From Hydrogenophilaceae bacterium (GTDB taxonomy: Bacteria > Pseudomonadota > Gammaproteobacteria > Burkholderiales > Thiobacillaceae): DNA of 64,000 bases. The position numbers and the translations under genes were made by a program. Position 1 is the stretch's first letter, and each line of letters begins with the position of its first letter. The notes under the pieces are model-generated. The model did not search any database. It was not told the origin of the DNA and saw nothing but the letters and a program-made list of their open reading frames with translations. Below, piece after piece: positions 1 to 8,129 of the stretch. Location: positions 38,631 through 102,630 of the forward strand of contig JANJWO010000028.1 of the NCBI GenBank assembly GCA_024709485.1. Reading direction: 5' to 3'.

Positions 1-212
1 GTCGGCCCGGCGCTCATGCCGGTGCGGGACTCGAATGCGGGAAACAGCACGTCTTCCTCCATCGCCAGATGGTGGGCCATGGCGGCCTTGAAGCGGGCGA
101 ACAGCGCGCGCGCGCCGTCCCAGTTGCGGTTGCCCGCCGCTTCCTCGGCCGAGGCGAACAAATCGTCGCAAGCGCGGTGGTCATTGCCCAGAAATTCCAG
201 AATCGTGCTCAT
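1..212 (-). CDS. Hemerythrin (HHE) domain protein, partial (3' end outside window)
   Basis: The first 70 residues of a minus-strand protein run off the left edge of the window. His12 (NDHRACDD) and the H48-x3-E52 pattern in AHHLAMEEDVLFP are the iron-ligand pattern of the HHE hemerythrin family, small four-helix proteins that bind a di-iron centre and sense or handle O2 or NO. The start is the ATG at 212, preceded by a good GGAG ribosome-binding site. The gene is divergent from the anaerobic nucleotide reductase nrdD and shares its 144-bp promoter region, so a role in an oxygen or nitrosative response fits; that is inference. The C-terminal half, with the remaining ligands, cannot be seen. 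Confidence 0.8.
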   Translation of the reverse strand, partial: MSTILEFLGNDHRACDDLFASAEEAAGNRNWDGARALFARFKAAMAHHLAMEEDVLFPAFESRTGMSAGP

Positions 213-225
213 GTTTGCTCTCCGT

Positions 226-248
226 AAGATGAGGATAATACTCATGTT
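226..248. promoter_or_regulatory. 23-bp imperfect palindrome, NsrR-like operator candidate
   Basis: AAGATGAGGAT, one spacer base, then ATACTCATGTT: the two 11-base arms match at 9 of 11 positions as an inverted repeat. The 11-1-11 layout and the AAGATG edge resemble sites described for the NO-responsive repressor NsrR. It lies in the leader or promoter of the hemerythrin gene and upstream of nrdD. Assignment to NsrR is inference; no regulator gene is in the window. Confidence 0.4.
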
Positions 249-295
249 TAAGTATATCAGGACATCCTAACCTGAAAATCATCTTGACATGGGTA

Positions 296-312
296 CAAGA
301 TGTCGTATCTTG
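296..312. promoter_or_regulatory. Palindrome upstream of nrdD
   Basis: CAAGAT-GTCGT-ATCTTG is a perfect 6-bp inverted repeat with a 5-bp spacer, 45 bp before the nrdD start. It shares the AAGAT edge with the palindrome at 226-248, so both may bind the same regulator. I could not fit a convincing pair of NrdR boxes in this region. Confidence 0.35.
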
Positions 313-356
313 CGTAGTCACCAATCGCAAAATGTTGAGTTGGAGGTGACACCCTT

Positions 357-2372
357 ATGAATTCCGTAATAGCAGTTCTGCCCCGTGAAGTCATCAAGCG
401 CGACGGCCGCCGTGTGGTCTTCGACGCCGGCAAGATTCGTTCGGCCATCCTGCGCGCGGGACAGGTGACCGGCGAGTTCGGCGAAGCCGAAGCCGACCTG
501 CTGACCGCCCAGGTATCCAAGGTCCTGATTCACAGCCTGCATGGCGCGGCGCCCGACATCGAGCGCATCCAGGACGTGGTCGAGCAGACCCTGATCGCGT
601 CCAATCATTTGCAGACCGCGCGCGCCTACATCGCCTACCGCGAATCGCACAAGAAGCTGCGCGAGGACCGCAAGACCGTGGTCGACGTGGAAGCCTCGAT
701 CAACGAATACCTGTCGCGCCAGGACTGGCGCGTCAACGCCAACGCCAATCAGGGCTACAGCTTGGGCGGGCTGATCCTCAACGTCTCCGGCAAGGTGGTG
801 GCCAACTACTGGCTCAACCACGTCTACCCGCCGGAACTCGGCGAGGCGCACCGCGACGGCTCGCTGCACATCCACGACCTCGACATGCTGGCCGGCTACT
901 GCGCCGGCTGGTCGCTGCGCACCCTGCTGCACGAGGGCCTGAACGGCGTGCCGGGCAAGGTCGAGGCGGGGCCGCCCAAGCACATGTCCTCCGCGGTCGG
1001 CCAGATCGTGAACTTCCTCGGCACCTTGCAGAACGAGTGGGCCGGCGCGCAGGCCTTCTCCTCCTTCGACACCTACATGGCGCCCTTCATCCGCAAGGAC
1101 GGCATGAGCTACGGTGAGGTGAAGCAGTGCATCCAGGAACTGATCTACAACCTCAACGTGCCCTCGCGCTGGGGCACGCAGACGCCGTTCACCAACCTCA
1201 CCTTCGACTGGACCTGTCCGGAGGACTTGCGCGAGCAGGTGCCCGTCATCGCCGGCGAGGAAATGCCGTTCAGTTATGGCGAACTGCAGGCCGAGATGGA
1301 CATGATCAACCGCGCCTACATCGAGGTCATGACCACGGGCGATGCCAAGGGCCGCGTGTTCACCTTCCCCATCCCCACCTACAACATGACGCCGGATTTT
1401 CCCTGGGAGTCGGAAAACGCCGAGCGCCTGTTCGCCATGACCGCGCGCTACGGCCTGCCGTATTTCCAGAACTTCATCAATTCGGAGATGAAGCCCAACC
1501 ACATCCGCTCGATGTGCTGCCGCCTGCAGCTCGACCTGCGCGAACTGCTGAAGCGCGGCAACGGCCTGTTCGGCTCGGCCGAGCAGACCGGCTCGGTCGG
1601 CGTGGTGACGGTGAACTGCGCGCGCCTCGGCCATGAATACCAGGGCGACGAGGCCGCGCTCTACCGCCGGCTCGATGCGCTGCTCGACCTGGCGCGGAAC
1701 GGCCTGGAGATCAAGCGCAAGGTCATCCAGCGCCTGATGGACGACGGCCTCTTCCCCTACACCAAGCGCTATCTCGGCACCCTGCGCAACCACTTCTCGA
1801 CCATCGGCGTCAACGGCATCAACGAGATGATCCGCAACTTCACCAGCGACGAGCACGACATCACCACGGTGACGGGGCACGAACTCGCGCTGCGCCTGCT
1901 CGATCATATCCGCGGCCGCATCGCCGGCTTCCAGGAGGAGACCGGCCACCTCTACAACCTGGAGGCGACGCCGGCCGAAGGCACCACCTACCGCTTCGCC
2001 AAGGAGGACGCCAAGCGCTATCCCGGCATCCTGCAGGCCGGCAGCGCGGATGCGCCCTACTACACCAACTCCTCGCAGCTGCCGGTGGGCTTCACCGATG
2101 ATGCTTTCGAAGCGCTGGAGCGGCAGGACGACCTGCAGCGCAAGTACACCGGCGGCACGGTGCTGCATCTGTACATGTCCGAGCACATCTCCTCGACGGA
2201 GGCGTGCAAGAAGCTGGTGCGCCGCGCGCTGGAGCGCTTCCGCCTGCCCTACATCACGGTGACGCCGACTTTTTCCATTTGTCCCAAACATGGCTACCTC
2301 GCCGGCGAGCATGAGTTCTGCCCCGCGTGCGACGAGGAAGCCCTGTCGCGCAAACGCGCTGTCCCAGCCTGA
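357..2372 (+). CDS. nrdD: Anaerobic ribonucleoside-triphosphate reductase, catalytic body (glycyl-radical tail encoded separately)
   Basis: This 671-residue class III ribonucleotide reductase reduces NTPs to dNTPs without oxygen. An N-terminal ATP-cone (about residues 9-95, starting VIKRDGRRVVFD) is followed by the ten-stranded barrel. Cys182 (GYCAGW) and the MCCR pair at 387-388 lie in the regions that hold catalytic cysteines in the family. A C-terminal metal motif C642-x2-H645...C655-x2-C658 matches the NrdD zinc site. The protein then stops: the RVxGYxRPV glycyl-radical segment that normally follows is missing here and is found in the next gene. A strong GGAGG ribosome-binding site lies 10 bases before the ATG. 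The neighbours are the radical fragment and the activase nrdG. Confidence 0.95.
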   Translation: MNSVIAVLPREVIKRDGRRVVFDAGKIRSAILRAGQVTGEFGEAEADLLTAQVSKVLIHSLHGAAPDIERIQDVVEQTLIASNHLQTARAYIAYRESHKKLREDRKTVVDVEASINEYLSRQDWRVNANANQGYSLGGLILNVSGKVVANYWLNHVYPPELGEAHRDGSLHIHDLDMLAGYCAGWSLRTLLHEGLNGVPGKVEAGPPKHMSSAVGQIVNFLGTLQNEWAGAQAFSSFDTYMAPFIRKDGMSYGEVKQCIQELIYNLNVPSRWGTQTPFTNLTFDWTCPEDLREQVPVIAGEEMPFSYGELQAEMDMINRAYIEVMTTGDAKGRVFTFPIPTYNMTPDFPWESENAERLFAMTARYGLPYFQNFINSEMKPNHIRSMCCRLQLDLRELLKRGNGLFGSAEQTGSVGVVTVNCARLGHEYQGDEAALYRRLDALLDLARNGLEIKRKVIQRLMDDGLFPYTKRYLGTLRNHFSTIGVNGINEMIRNFTSDEHDITTVTGHELALRLLDHIRGRIAGFQEETGHLYNLEATPAEGTTYRFAKEDAKRYPGILQAGSADAPYYTNSSQLPVGFTDDAFEALERQDDLQRKYTGGTVLHLYMSEHISSTEACKKLVRRALERFRLPYITVTPTFSICPKHGYLAGEHEFCPACDEEALSRKRAVPA

Positions 2373-2388
2373 ACGAAAGGAGACCGAT

Positions 2389-2577
2389 ATGTCCGATATG
2401 TCCGTAATCACCCAAGCGCTCGACGCCACCGCCTTGAAAGAGGAAGAGCGCACCCGCTGCGAAGTGTGGACCCGCGTGATGGGCTACCATCGCCCGGTGG
2501 CGAGCTTCAACAAGGGCAAGAAGAGCGAGCACCGCGAGCGGCAGTTCTTCGTCGAGGGGCAATGCCGCCTGGGCTGA
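2389..2577 (+). CDS. Stand-alone glycyl-radical segment of anaerobic ribonucleotide reductase
   Basis: This is a 62-residue protein whose second half (EVWTRVMGYHRPV, then NKGKKSEHRERQFF) is the conserved glycyl-radical tail of NrdD, with Gly32 as the expected radical carrier. It is in a different frame from nrdD, starts 17 bases after the nrdD stop, and has its own AGGAG ribosome-binding site at ideal spacing, so it looks like a genuinely separate gene rather than a single sequencing slip. NrdD plus this peptide would together form the active site, comparable to how GrcA/YfiD replaces a damaged radical domain in pyruvate formate-lyase. A frameshift in an originally continuous gene remains possible. 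Confidence 0.85.
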   Translation: MSDMSVITQALDATALKEEERTRCEVWTRVMGYHRPVASFNKGKKSEHRERQFFVEGQCRLG

Positions 2578-2639
2578 TGGCCGTGCCGCGCCTGCGCTGA
2601 TTTCGTCAGCGCGAGGCCCGCAGCAGCGTGGCGATCCAG

Positions 2640-2688
2640 GGTTGATAAGGTGCAAGTTTCAAGTTGCAAGATTCAAGGGACTTGCTGG
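2640..2688. repeat. Short tandem CAAG(A/T)TT-type direct repeats
   Basis: The spacer between the radical fragment and nrdG contains imperfect tandem copies around gtgCAAGTTTCAAGTTGCAAGATTCAAG. No coding potential is seen. It directly precedes the REP-like copy at 2700-2730. Confidence 0.5.
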
Positions 2689-2699
2689 GCTTTGTTTGA

Positions 2700-2730
2700 C
2701 TGGATTGCCACGCTGCGCTCGCAATGATCA
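2700..2730 (-). repeat. REP-like dispersed repeat (copy 1)
   Basis: Read on the minus strand this is a CATTGCGAGCG...GCAATCCAG element, the same family as the copies at 14262-14365 and 48224-48254. It reaches into the putative nrdG start region: the ATG at 2724 lies inside the repeat, one reason to prefer the ATG at 2733 for nrdG. Confidence 0.55.
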
Positions 2731-2732
2731 AC

Positions 2733-3419
2733 ATGGATTCGCAAGCCTCCCTCAGAGTCGGCGGCCTCACGCCGCTGTCCGCCAGCGACTGGCCGGGACA
2801 ATTGTCCGCGGTGGTGTTCTGCCAGGGCTGCCCCTGGCGCTGCGGCTACTGCCACAACCCCGAACTGATCCCCGCCCAGGCCGCAGGCGAAATCGCCTGG
2901 GACGAGGTGCTGGGTTTTCTCGGGCGCCGCCAGGGCCTGCTCGACGGCGTGGTGTTCTCCGGCGGCGAGCCGACCTTGCAGGCGGGCCTGCCTGAAGCCA
3001 TGCAGGCGGTGCGGGCACTCGGCTACAGGATCGGCCTGCACACCGGCGGCATGTATCCGAAGCGCCTGGCGGCGGTGCTGCCGTTCGTCGACTGGGTGGG
3101 CATGGACGTGAAGGCGCCGTTCGAGGACTACGCGCGCATCACCGGCGTGCCGCAAAGCGGGGCGCCGGTGCGGGAAAGCCTGGCCTTGCTGCTGGCGTCG
3201 GGCGTGGTTTTCGAGACCCGCACCACGGTGCATCCTCTACTGCTGTCGGATGACGAGGCCCTGGATATCGCGCGACAGCTTTCGGCATGCGGCGTGAAGC
3301 GCCATGTTGTCCAGGAATTCAGAGTCCAGGGCTGCCAGGATGCGCTATTGGTGCAAGCCAAAGCGCGGCCCCGGCCGTTTGCCGCGCTCGCCGAGGAAGT
3401 GGGCAAGCTGTTTTCCTAG
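2733..3419 (+). CDS. nrdG: Anaerobic ribonucleotide reductase activating protein (radical SAM)
   Basis: This is a radical SAM enzyme of about 228 residues that abstracts hydrogen from the NrdD glycine to create its radical. The 4Fe-4S motif CPWRCGYC (Cys33, 37, 40 from this start) and the SAM-binding GGEP-like stretch (SGGEPTLQ) are present. The sequence resembles the NrdG2 branch (LRVGGLTPLS, DWPG, GMDVKAPF). The alternative ATG at 2724 falls inside a REP-like repeat and neither start has a clear ribosome-binding site, so the exact N-terminus is uncertain. It lies 155 bases downstream of the radical fragment and completes the class III reductase cluster. Confidence 0.9.
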   Translation: MDSQASLRVGGLTPLSASDWPGQLSAVVFCQGCPWRCGYCHNPELIPAQAAGEIAWDEVLGFLGRRQGLLDGVVFSGGEPTLQAGLPEAMQAVRALGYRIGLHTGGMYPKRLAAVLPFVDWVGMDVKAPFEDYARITGVPQSGAPVRESLALLLASGVVFETRTTVHPLLLSDDEALDIARQLSACGVKRHVVQEFRVQGCQDALLVQAKARPRPFAALAEEVGKLFS

Positions 3420-3508
3420 GGTGTGCCGTCCCTGGCCTTTGCCGCGCATGCGTTGACGCGCAGGCGCAAGCGGCGCAGGCTTGCGCTTTGCCGTCTTGCA
3501 CCGAGCCC

Positions 3509-5293
3509 ATGTCCCGCTCTTCGCGTTTCGCGTTCGCGCTCTGCCTCCTTTCCGTTTCGGTCCTGGCCGCCGCGGCCGATGGCGTGGTGTCCGCCTCGCA
3601 TCCGGCCGCCGCGGCCGCCGGCGCGCGCATGCTGGCCGCAGGCGGCAACGCCGTCGATGCCGCCGCCGCGGTGCAGTTCGCGCTGAACGTGGTCGAGCCG
3701 CAGTCCTCCGGCATCGGCGGTGGCGGATTCATGATGGTCCATCTCGCCAGGACCGGCGAAACCGTCATCGTCGATTCGCGCGAGCGCGCGCCGGCAAAGG
3801 CGACTGCCGGCATGTTCGCGCCGGATGGGCTGCCCATGTCGTTCCCGCTCGCCTCGACCAGCGGCGTTTCGGTCGGCGTGCCGGGCACCGTGCGCGGCGT
3901 CGATGCCGCGCTCAAGCGCTGGGGCACGAAGAAGCTTGCCGAGACGCTCGCGCCGGCGATCGCGCTCGCCGAACGCGGATTCCGCGTCAACCGCTTCCTT
4001 GCCGCTGACATCGCCAACGACGGCGGCCGGACTCAACTCTTTCCGGAAACTGCCGCCATTTTCCGTCCCCAGGGCGTGCCGCTGGCCGAGGGCGACTGGC
4101 TGCTGCAGCCCGAACTTGCAAAGACCCTGAAGCTCATCGCCGCGAAAGGGCCGGACGCCTTCTACCGCGGCCCGCTTGCGCGCGCCATCGTCAAGGCGCA
4201 GCAGCGTGCCCGCAGCGAGCTCGGCGAAACAGGCCGGGGGCGCATGACGCTGGACGATCTCGCGCAATACCGGGTCGCGATCCGCCAGCCGCTGATCGGC
4301 CATTACCGCGGCTGGACGCTGGCCACCATGCCGCCGCCTTCCTCCGGCGGGCTGACGCTGCTGCAGATGCTCGGCCTGCTGGAGCGCTATCCGCTCGGCG
4401 ACACGGCGCAGGGCTACGGCTTTGGCAGCGCCAAAATCCTGCATCTCATGATCGAGGCGATGCGTCTCGCCTTTGCCGACCGCGCCATGTGGATCGGTGA
4501 TGACGATGCCGTGCCGGTGCCGAGCCGGGGCTTGCTGCATGCGGAGTATCTCGCCGGACGCGCCGCGCTGATCAGCCTGGACAAACGCATGGACACGCCG
4601 CAGGCCGGCGACCCGCTGCCGTGGGACAAGGCGGACGTGCGGCCTAAAGTTTCGAGCGCACGCGAGGAGAGCCCGCATACCACGCATTTTTCCATCATCG
4701 ATCGCTGGGGCAACATGGTCAGCTACACCAGCACCATCGAACACACCTGGGGCTCGGGCATCACGGTGCCGGGTTACGGTTTCCTGCTCAACAACGAGCT
4801 CACCGATTTCAACTTCCTGCCGGGCGCCGATGCGGCCGCCGGCAACCCCGGCGCCAACGATGTCGCACCCGGCAAACGTCCGCGCTCGAGCATGGCGCCG
4901 ACGATGCTGTTCCGGAACGGCAAGCCGCTGGCGGCCTACGGCTCCCCCGGCGGGGCCACCATCATCAATTCCGTGCTCAATGTCACGCTCGATCTCGTCG
5001 ACCATGGCATGTCCTTGCAGCAGGCCATCGACGCGCCGCGCCTGTCGGTTACCCAGGCCGGCGGAAAAGTGAGCTGCGAAGGCGGGCAGGGGTTCATGCA
5101 GCCCGCCATCGGCGTGGCCGCGCAGGATGTCTTGCGCAGGCTGGGACATGAAGGGCTGGGGGCAATCGGCACGGACGGCTGCCAGGCCAGAATCGGCTCG
5201 GTGCAGGGCGTCGGCATCGATCCCGCAAGCGGTACCGCATACGGCGCGGCGGACCGGCGCCGCGAAGGCACGGTCATCACGATCAGGCGCTGA
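3509..5293 (+). CDS. ggt: Gamma-glutamyltransferase precursor
   Basis: This 594-residue secreted enzyme hydrolyses or transfers the gamma-glutamyl group of glutathione. The chosen start gives a clean signal peptide (MSRSSRFAFALCLLSVSVLAAAA), whereas longer frames begin in non-coding-looking sequence overlapping nrdG. The autoprocessing and nucleophile motif PHTTHFS places Thr391 at the new N-terminus of the small subunit, the same number as in the E. coli enzyme. GSGI and LLNNELTDF downstream match the small-subunit core, and the PGKRPRSSMAPT and GSPGGATII blocks match the gamma-glutamyl binding region. The length is normal. It appears monocistronic and faces a 265-bp gap before mprF. Confidence 0.95.
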   Translation: MSRSSRFAFALCLLSVSVLAAAADGVVSASHPAAAAAGARMLAAGGNAVDAAAAVQFALNVVEPQSSGIGGGGFMMVHLARTGETVIVDSRERAPAKATAGMFAPDGLPMSFPLASTSGVSVGVPGTVRGVDAALKRWGTKKLAETLAPAIALAERGFRVNRFLAADIANDGGRTQLFPETAAIFRPQGVPLAEGDWLLQPELAKTLKLIAAKGPDAFYRGPLARAIVKAQQRARSELGETGRGRMTLDDLAQYRVAIRQPLIGHYRGWTLATMPPPSSGGLTLLQMLGLLERYPLGDTAQGYGFGSAKILHLMIEAMRLAFADRAMWIGDDDAVPVPSRGLLHAEYLAGRAALISLDKRMDTPQAGDPLPWDKADVRPKVSSAREESPHTTHFSIIDRWGNMVSYTSTIEHTWGSGITVPGYGFLLNNELTDFNFLPGADAAAGNPGANDVAPGKRPRSSMAPTMLFRNGKPLAAYGSPGGATIINSVLNVTLDLVDHGMSLQQAIDAPRLSVTQAGGKVSCEGGQGFMQPAIGVAAQDVLRRLGHEGLGAIGTDGCQARIGSVQGVGIDPASGTAYGAADRRREGTVITIRR

Positions 5294-5558
5294 GGCCGGC
5301 CTGCCCCGCGCCGGGTGATTGCAAGCGAGGCCGGGCGCCGGGAAATGCTGGGAGGGGCTGGGTGCTTTTCGGCTAGGCGCGGCCATGCCGTCCCGATGTT
5401 GAATGCGCCTGCTTTTCAGTCTTTGCTGACGCCAGGCTGGCGGTGTGCGTGGGGCGGCTATGTCGTTGATTGCTTGCCGCTCGGTTGCAAGCCCGGTTTG
5501 TGGAATGGCATGATGGCCCGCGTAGCTTTCTTGGGATATCGAACCAGGCGCCACTGAG
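5294..5558. other. Intergenic gap upstream of mprF
   Basis: 265 bases with no credible gene. I found no clear terminator for ggt and no confident promoter; a promoter for mprF-acvB must lie here or further upstream. Confidence 0.5.
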
Positions 5559-8129
5559 ATGAGCTCACCGCAGATTGGCTTCGACAAGGATCGAATGCGC
5601 GCTTGGCTGCCGCCAACGATCGTGGCGCTGCTGTTCGCGGCCGCCGTCTGGATCTTCCATCGCGAACTGCGGGCGGTCCATTACCGGGAGCTTCGGGAGG
5701 CGCTTGGCGCACTGACGGCCGAGCACCTCCTGCTGGCACTGCTCTTCACCGCGGCCAATTACTGCGTTCTGAGCGGCTACGACCAGTTGGCGTTCCGCCA
5801 CGTGGGGAGAAACATCGCGCGTTGGCGGATCGCGCTGACCGCCGCGGTCAGTTACGCGTTGAGCAACAGCATCGGCTTCGCGGTGCTGTCCGGCACGGCG
5901 GTGCGTCACCGCTTCTACTCGCGCTGGGGTGTGCCGGCGGCCGACCTGGCGCGGATCGTCGTTTTCAATTCCGTCACCTATTGGCTCGGCCTGCTGGCAC
6001 TGGCCGGCTGGAGCCTCGCCTTTCAGCCCCATGCCTACCTGGGCGGGGGCCTCGTCCAGACGGGCGTGCGAGGGCTCGGCGGTATCTGCCTGGCGCTGGC
6101 CGGCGCTTACCTGATGCTGTCGGTAGTGCGCCGGGCGCCGTTTCGCGTGCGCGGCTTCGAGATGCGCGTACCCGGACCAGCGCTCGCGCTGGGGCAACTG
6201 CTCGTTTCGATGGCGGACTGGGCCTTGGCCGCCGCGGTGCTCCACGCCCTGCTGCCGGAAGGCGGGCCAAGCTATGGCGTGCTGCTGGGCGCCTTTCTTG
6301 CGGCGCAGGTCTTGGGGCTCGTCAGTCATGTGCCGGGCGGCCTCGGCGTGTTCGAAGGCACGATGCTGTTGATGCTGGGGCCATACTTGCCGGCCGAACG
6401 CATCATCGCGGCCCTGCTGCTGTTTCGCCTCATCTACTACCTCATCCCGCTGACGCTGGCGCTGCTGCTGTTGCTTGGCGACGAATTGCGCAACCGGCGC
6501 GCGCCACTGATGCGGCTCGGCCAGTCGCTGACGCGGGTTTCGGTGCAGCTCGCCCCCAAGGTGCTGGCGGTGTTCACTTTCATGGCGGGTGTGCTGTTGC
6601 TGATCTCGGGTGCAACGCCGGCCGAGCACGAGCGCCTGCGCTGGCTGGCGCAGGTGCTGCCGGTTGCCGTGTTCGAGGCGTCCCACTTTCTCGGCAGCCT
6701 GGTCGGCGTGGGGCTGCTGGTGCTGGCACAGGCCGTGTCACGCCGCATCCGGCTGGCCTACTACCTGGCGCTCGCGGCGCTGCTGGCTGGGATCGCGGCT
6801 TCCTTGCTCAAGGCCGCCGACTGGGAGGAAGCCTTGCTCCTGGCCTTGCTGCTGCTCGCCTTCGCGCCGAGCCGGAGCTTTTTCGACCGCCGCGCCGCGC
6901 TGTTCGACACCCGGTTCTCGCCGGGCTGGATCATGGCCATCGTGACGGCGTTTGGGGCTACCGTGTGGCTCGGCATTTTCGCTTTCCGGCATGTCGAGTA
7001 TTCCAACGAGCTGTGGTGGCAGGTGGCGTTGAACCATGACGCGCCGCGCTTCATGCGTGCCAGCCTGGGCGCGGCGGTGGCGCTGCTGGGGTTCGGACTG
7101 TGGCGTCTGATGCGCCCCCCGGCACACAGCGCGGCGCTACCCACCGACGCGGCGCTTGCCGATGCCGCCCGGGTCATCGATGTCCAAACCTACACCTTGC
7201 CGCAGCTCGCCTACCTGCGCGACAAGGCGCTCCTGTTCAACAGCGACCGCACGGCATTTGTCATGTACGGCGTACACGGCCGGACCTGGGCTGCGCTGGG
7301 CGATCCGGCCGGGCCGCCATCGGCGGCCCCCGGTTTGATCCAGGCGTTCGTCGAGCTTGCCGACGACCATGGCGGCGTGCCCGTGTTCTATCAGGTCAGG
7401 CCGTCGCAGTTGTCCATGTATGCCGAGCTCGGCATGAGCTTCGCCAAGCTCGGCGAGGAGGCGCGTGTGCCGCTGCAGGGCTTCTCGCTCGCGGGCAGCC
7501 GGCACAAGGCGCTGCGCTCGATCATGAACCGTCTGGCCAGGGAAGAGGTGAGTTTCCGGATCGTCGAAGCCGCCGAGGTTCCGGCGGTTCTTCCGCAACT
7601 CAAGGCGGTTTCGGACGATTGGCTCTCCGGGAAATCAGCCGGCGAAAAGGGCTTCTCGCTGGGGTTTTTCGACGTCGCCTACCTCTCGCGTCAGTCGATT
7701 GCGGTGATGGAGCAGGGAGGGCGCATCGTCGCCTTCGCCAACCTGTTGTGCGGAGCGTCCGCCGAGGAGCTGTCCATCGATCTGATGCGCTTCGCATCGA
7801 CCGCGCCAAAGGGCGCCATGGACGGCTTGTTCGCGCACCTGTTCAGGTGGGGGCGGGAACGCGGCTATCGCTGGTTCAATCTGGGCATGGCTCCGCTCTC
7901 CGGACTTGAAGTCTCGCCGGTCTCGACCGCGTGGATGCGCCTGGGCAAGGTCATCTACCGGCACGGCGAGGCGTTCTACAACTTCGAAGGGCTGCGCGCT
8001 TACAAAGAGAAATTTCATCCGGTGTGGGAGCCGCGTTATATCGCCTATCCTGGGAAGGCCCCCCTGTTTCTCGTGCTGGCGGACATCGCCGCACTTTCGG
8101 CGGGCGGTTATTTGAGGATCTTCCGATGA
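5559..8129 (+). CDS. mprF: Bifunctional flippase/aminoacyl-phosphatidylglycerol synthase MprF
   Basis: This 856-residue membrane protein has many hydrophobic segments in residues ~15-500 (flippase and UPF0104-type part, with MPxGxG-like VSHVPGGLGVFEGTMLL) and a soluble C-terminal DUF2156 domain (~530-850) that transfers an amino acid, usually Lys or Ala, from tRNA to phosphatidylglycerol. The C-terminal signatures include FNLGMAPLSG and FYNFEGLRAYKEKF. The modification lowers surface negative charge and raises resistance to cationic peptides and acid. The gene overlaps acvB by 4 bases (ATGA), so the two are translationally coupled. Which amino acid is used cannot be read from the sequence. 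Confidence 0.93.
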   Translation: MSSPQIGFDKDRMRAWLPPTIVALLFAAAVWIFHRELRAVHYRELREALGALTAEHLLLALLFTAANYCVLSGYDQLAFRHVGRNIARWRIALTAAVSYALSNSIGFAVLSGTAVRHRFYSRWGVPAADLARIVVFNSVTYWLGLLALAGWSLAFQPHAYLGGGLVQTGVRGLGGICLALAGAYLMLSVVRRAPFRVRGFEMRVPGPALALGQLLVSMADWALAAAVLHALLPEGGPSYGVLLGAFLAAQVLGLVSHVPGGLGVFEGTMLLMLGPYLPAERIIAALLLFRLIYYLIPLTLALLLLLGDELRNRRAPLMRLGQSLTRVSVQLAPKVLAVFTFMAGVLLLISGATPAEHERLRWLAQVLPVAVFEASHFLGSLVGVGLLVLAQAVSRRIRLAYYLALAALLAGIAASLLKAADWEEALLLALLLLAFAPSRSFFDRRAALFDTRFSPGWIMAIVTAFGATVWLGIFAFRHVEYSNELWWQVALNHDAPRFMRASLGAAVALLGFGLWRLMRPPAHSAALPTDAALADAARVIDVQTYTLPQLAYLRDKALLFNSDRTAFVMYGVHGRTWAALGDPAGPPSAAPGLIQAFVELADDHGGVPVFYQVRPSQLSMYAELGMSFAKLGEEARVPLQGFSLAGSRHKALRSIMNRLAREEVSFRIVEAAEVPAVLPQLKAVSDDWLSGKSAGEKGFSLGFFDVAYLSRQSIAVMEQGGRIVAFANLLCGASAEELSIDLMRFASTAPKGAMDGLFAHLFRWGRERGYRWFNLGMAPLSGLEVSPVSTAWMRLGKVIYRHGEAFYNFEGLRAYKEKFHPVWEPRYIAYPGKAPLFLVLADIAALSAGGYLRIFR

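Noticed and set aside
213..356. NrdR boxes in front of nrdD
   Set aside because: nrdR is in the window, so I looked for two ACACwATATwTwGTG-like boxes 31-32 bp apart; none is convincing.
2340..2420. Simple sequencing frameshift splitting nrdD
   Set aside because: The small ORF has its own well-placed AGGAG site and an ATG, and the body ends cleanly after the zinc motif; kept only as an alternative to be checked.
318..2453. Long open frame antisense to nrdD
   Set aside because: GC-rich third-position bias opens antisense frames; composition is Arg/Gly/His-rich with no recognisable domain, while the plus strand encodes a full NrdD.
3287..3508. N-terminal extension of gamma-glutamyltransferase
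   Set aside because: The upstream in-frame stretch overlaps the nrdG 3' end and would bury the signal peptide; the start at 3509 also places the nucleophile at Thr391.
3416..5587. Long open frame antisense to gamma-glutamyltransferase
   Set aside because: Low-complexity antisense shadow; the plus strand carries the complete catalytic motifs and signal peptide.
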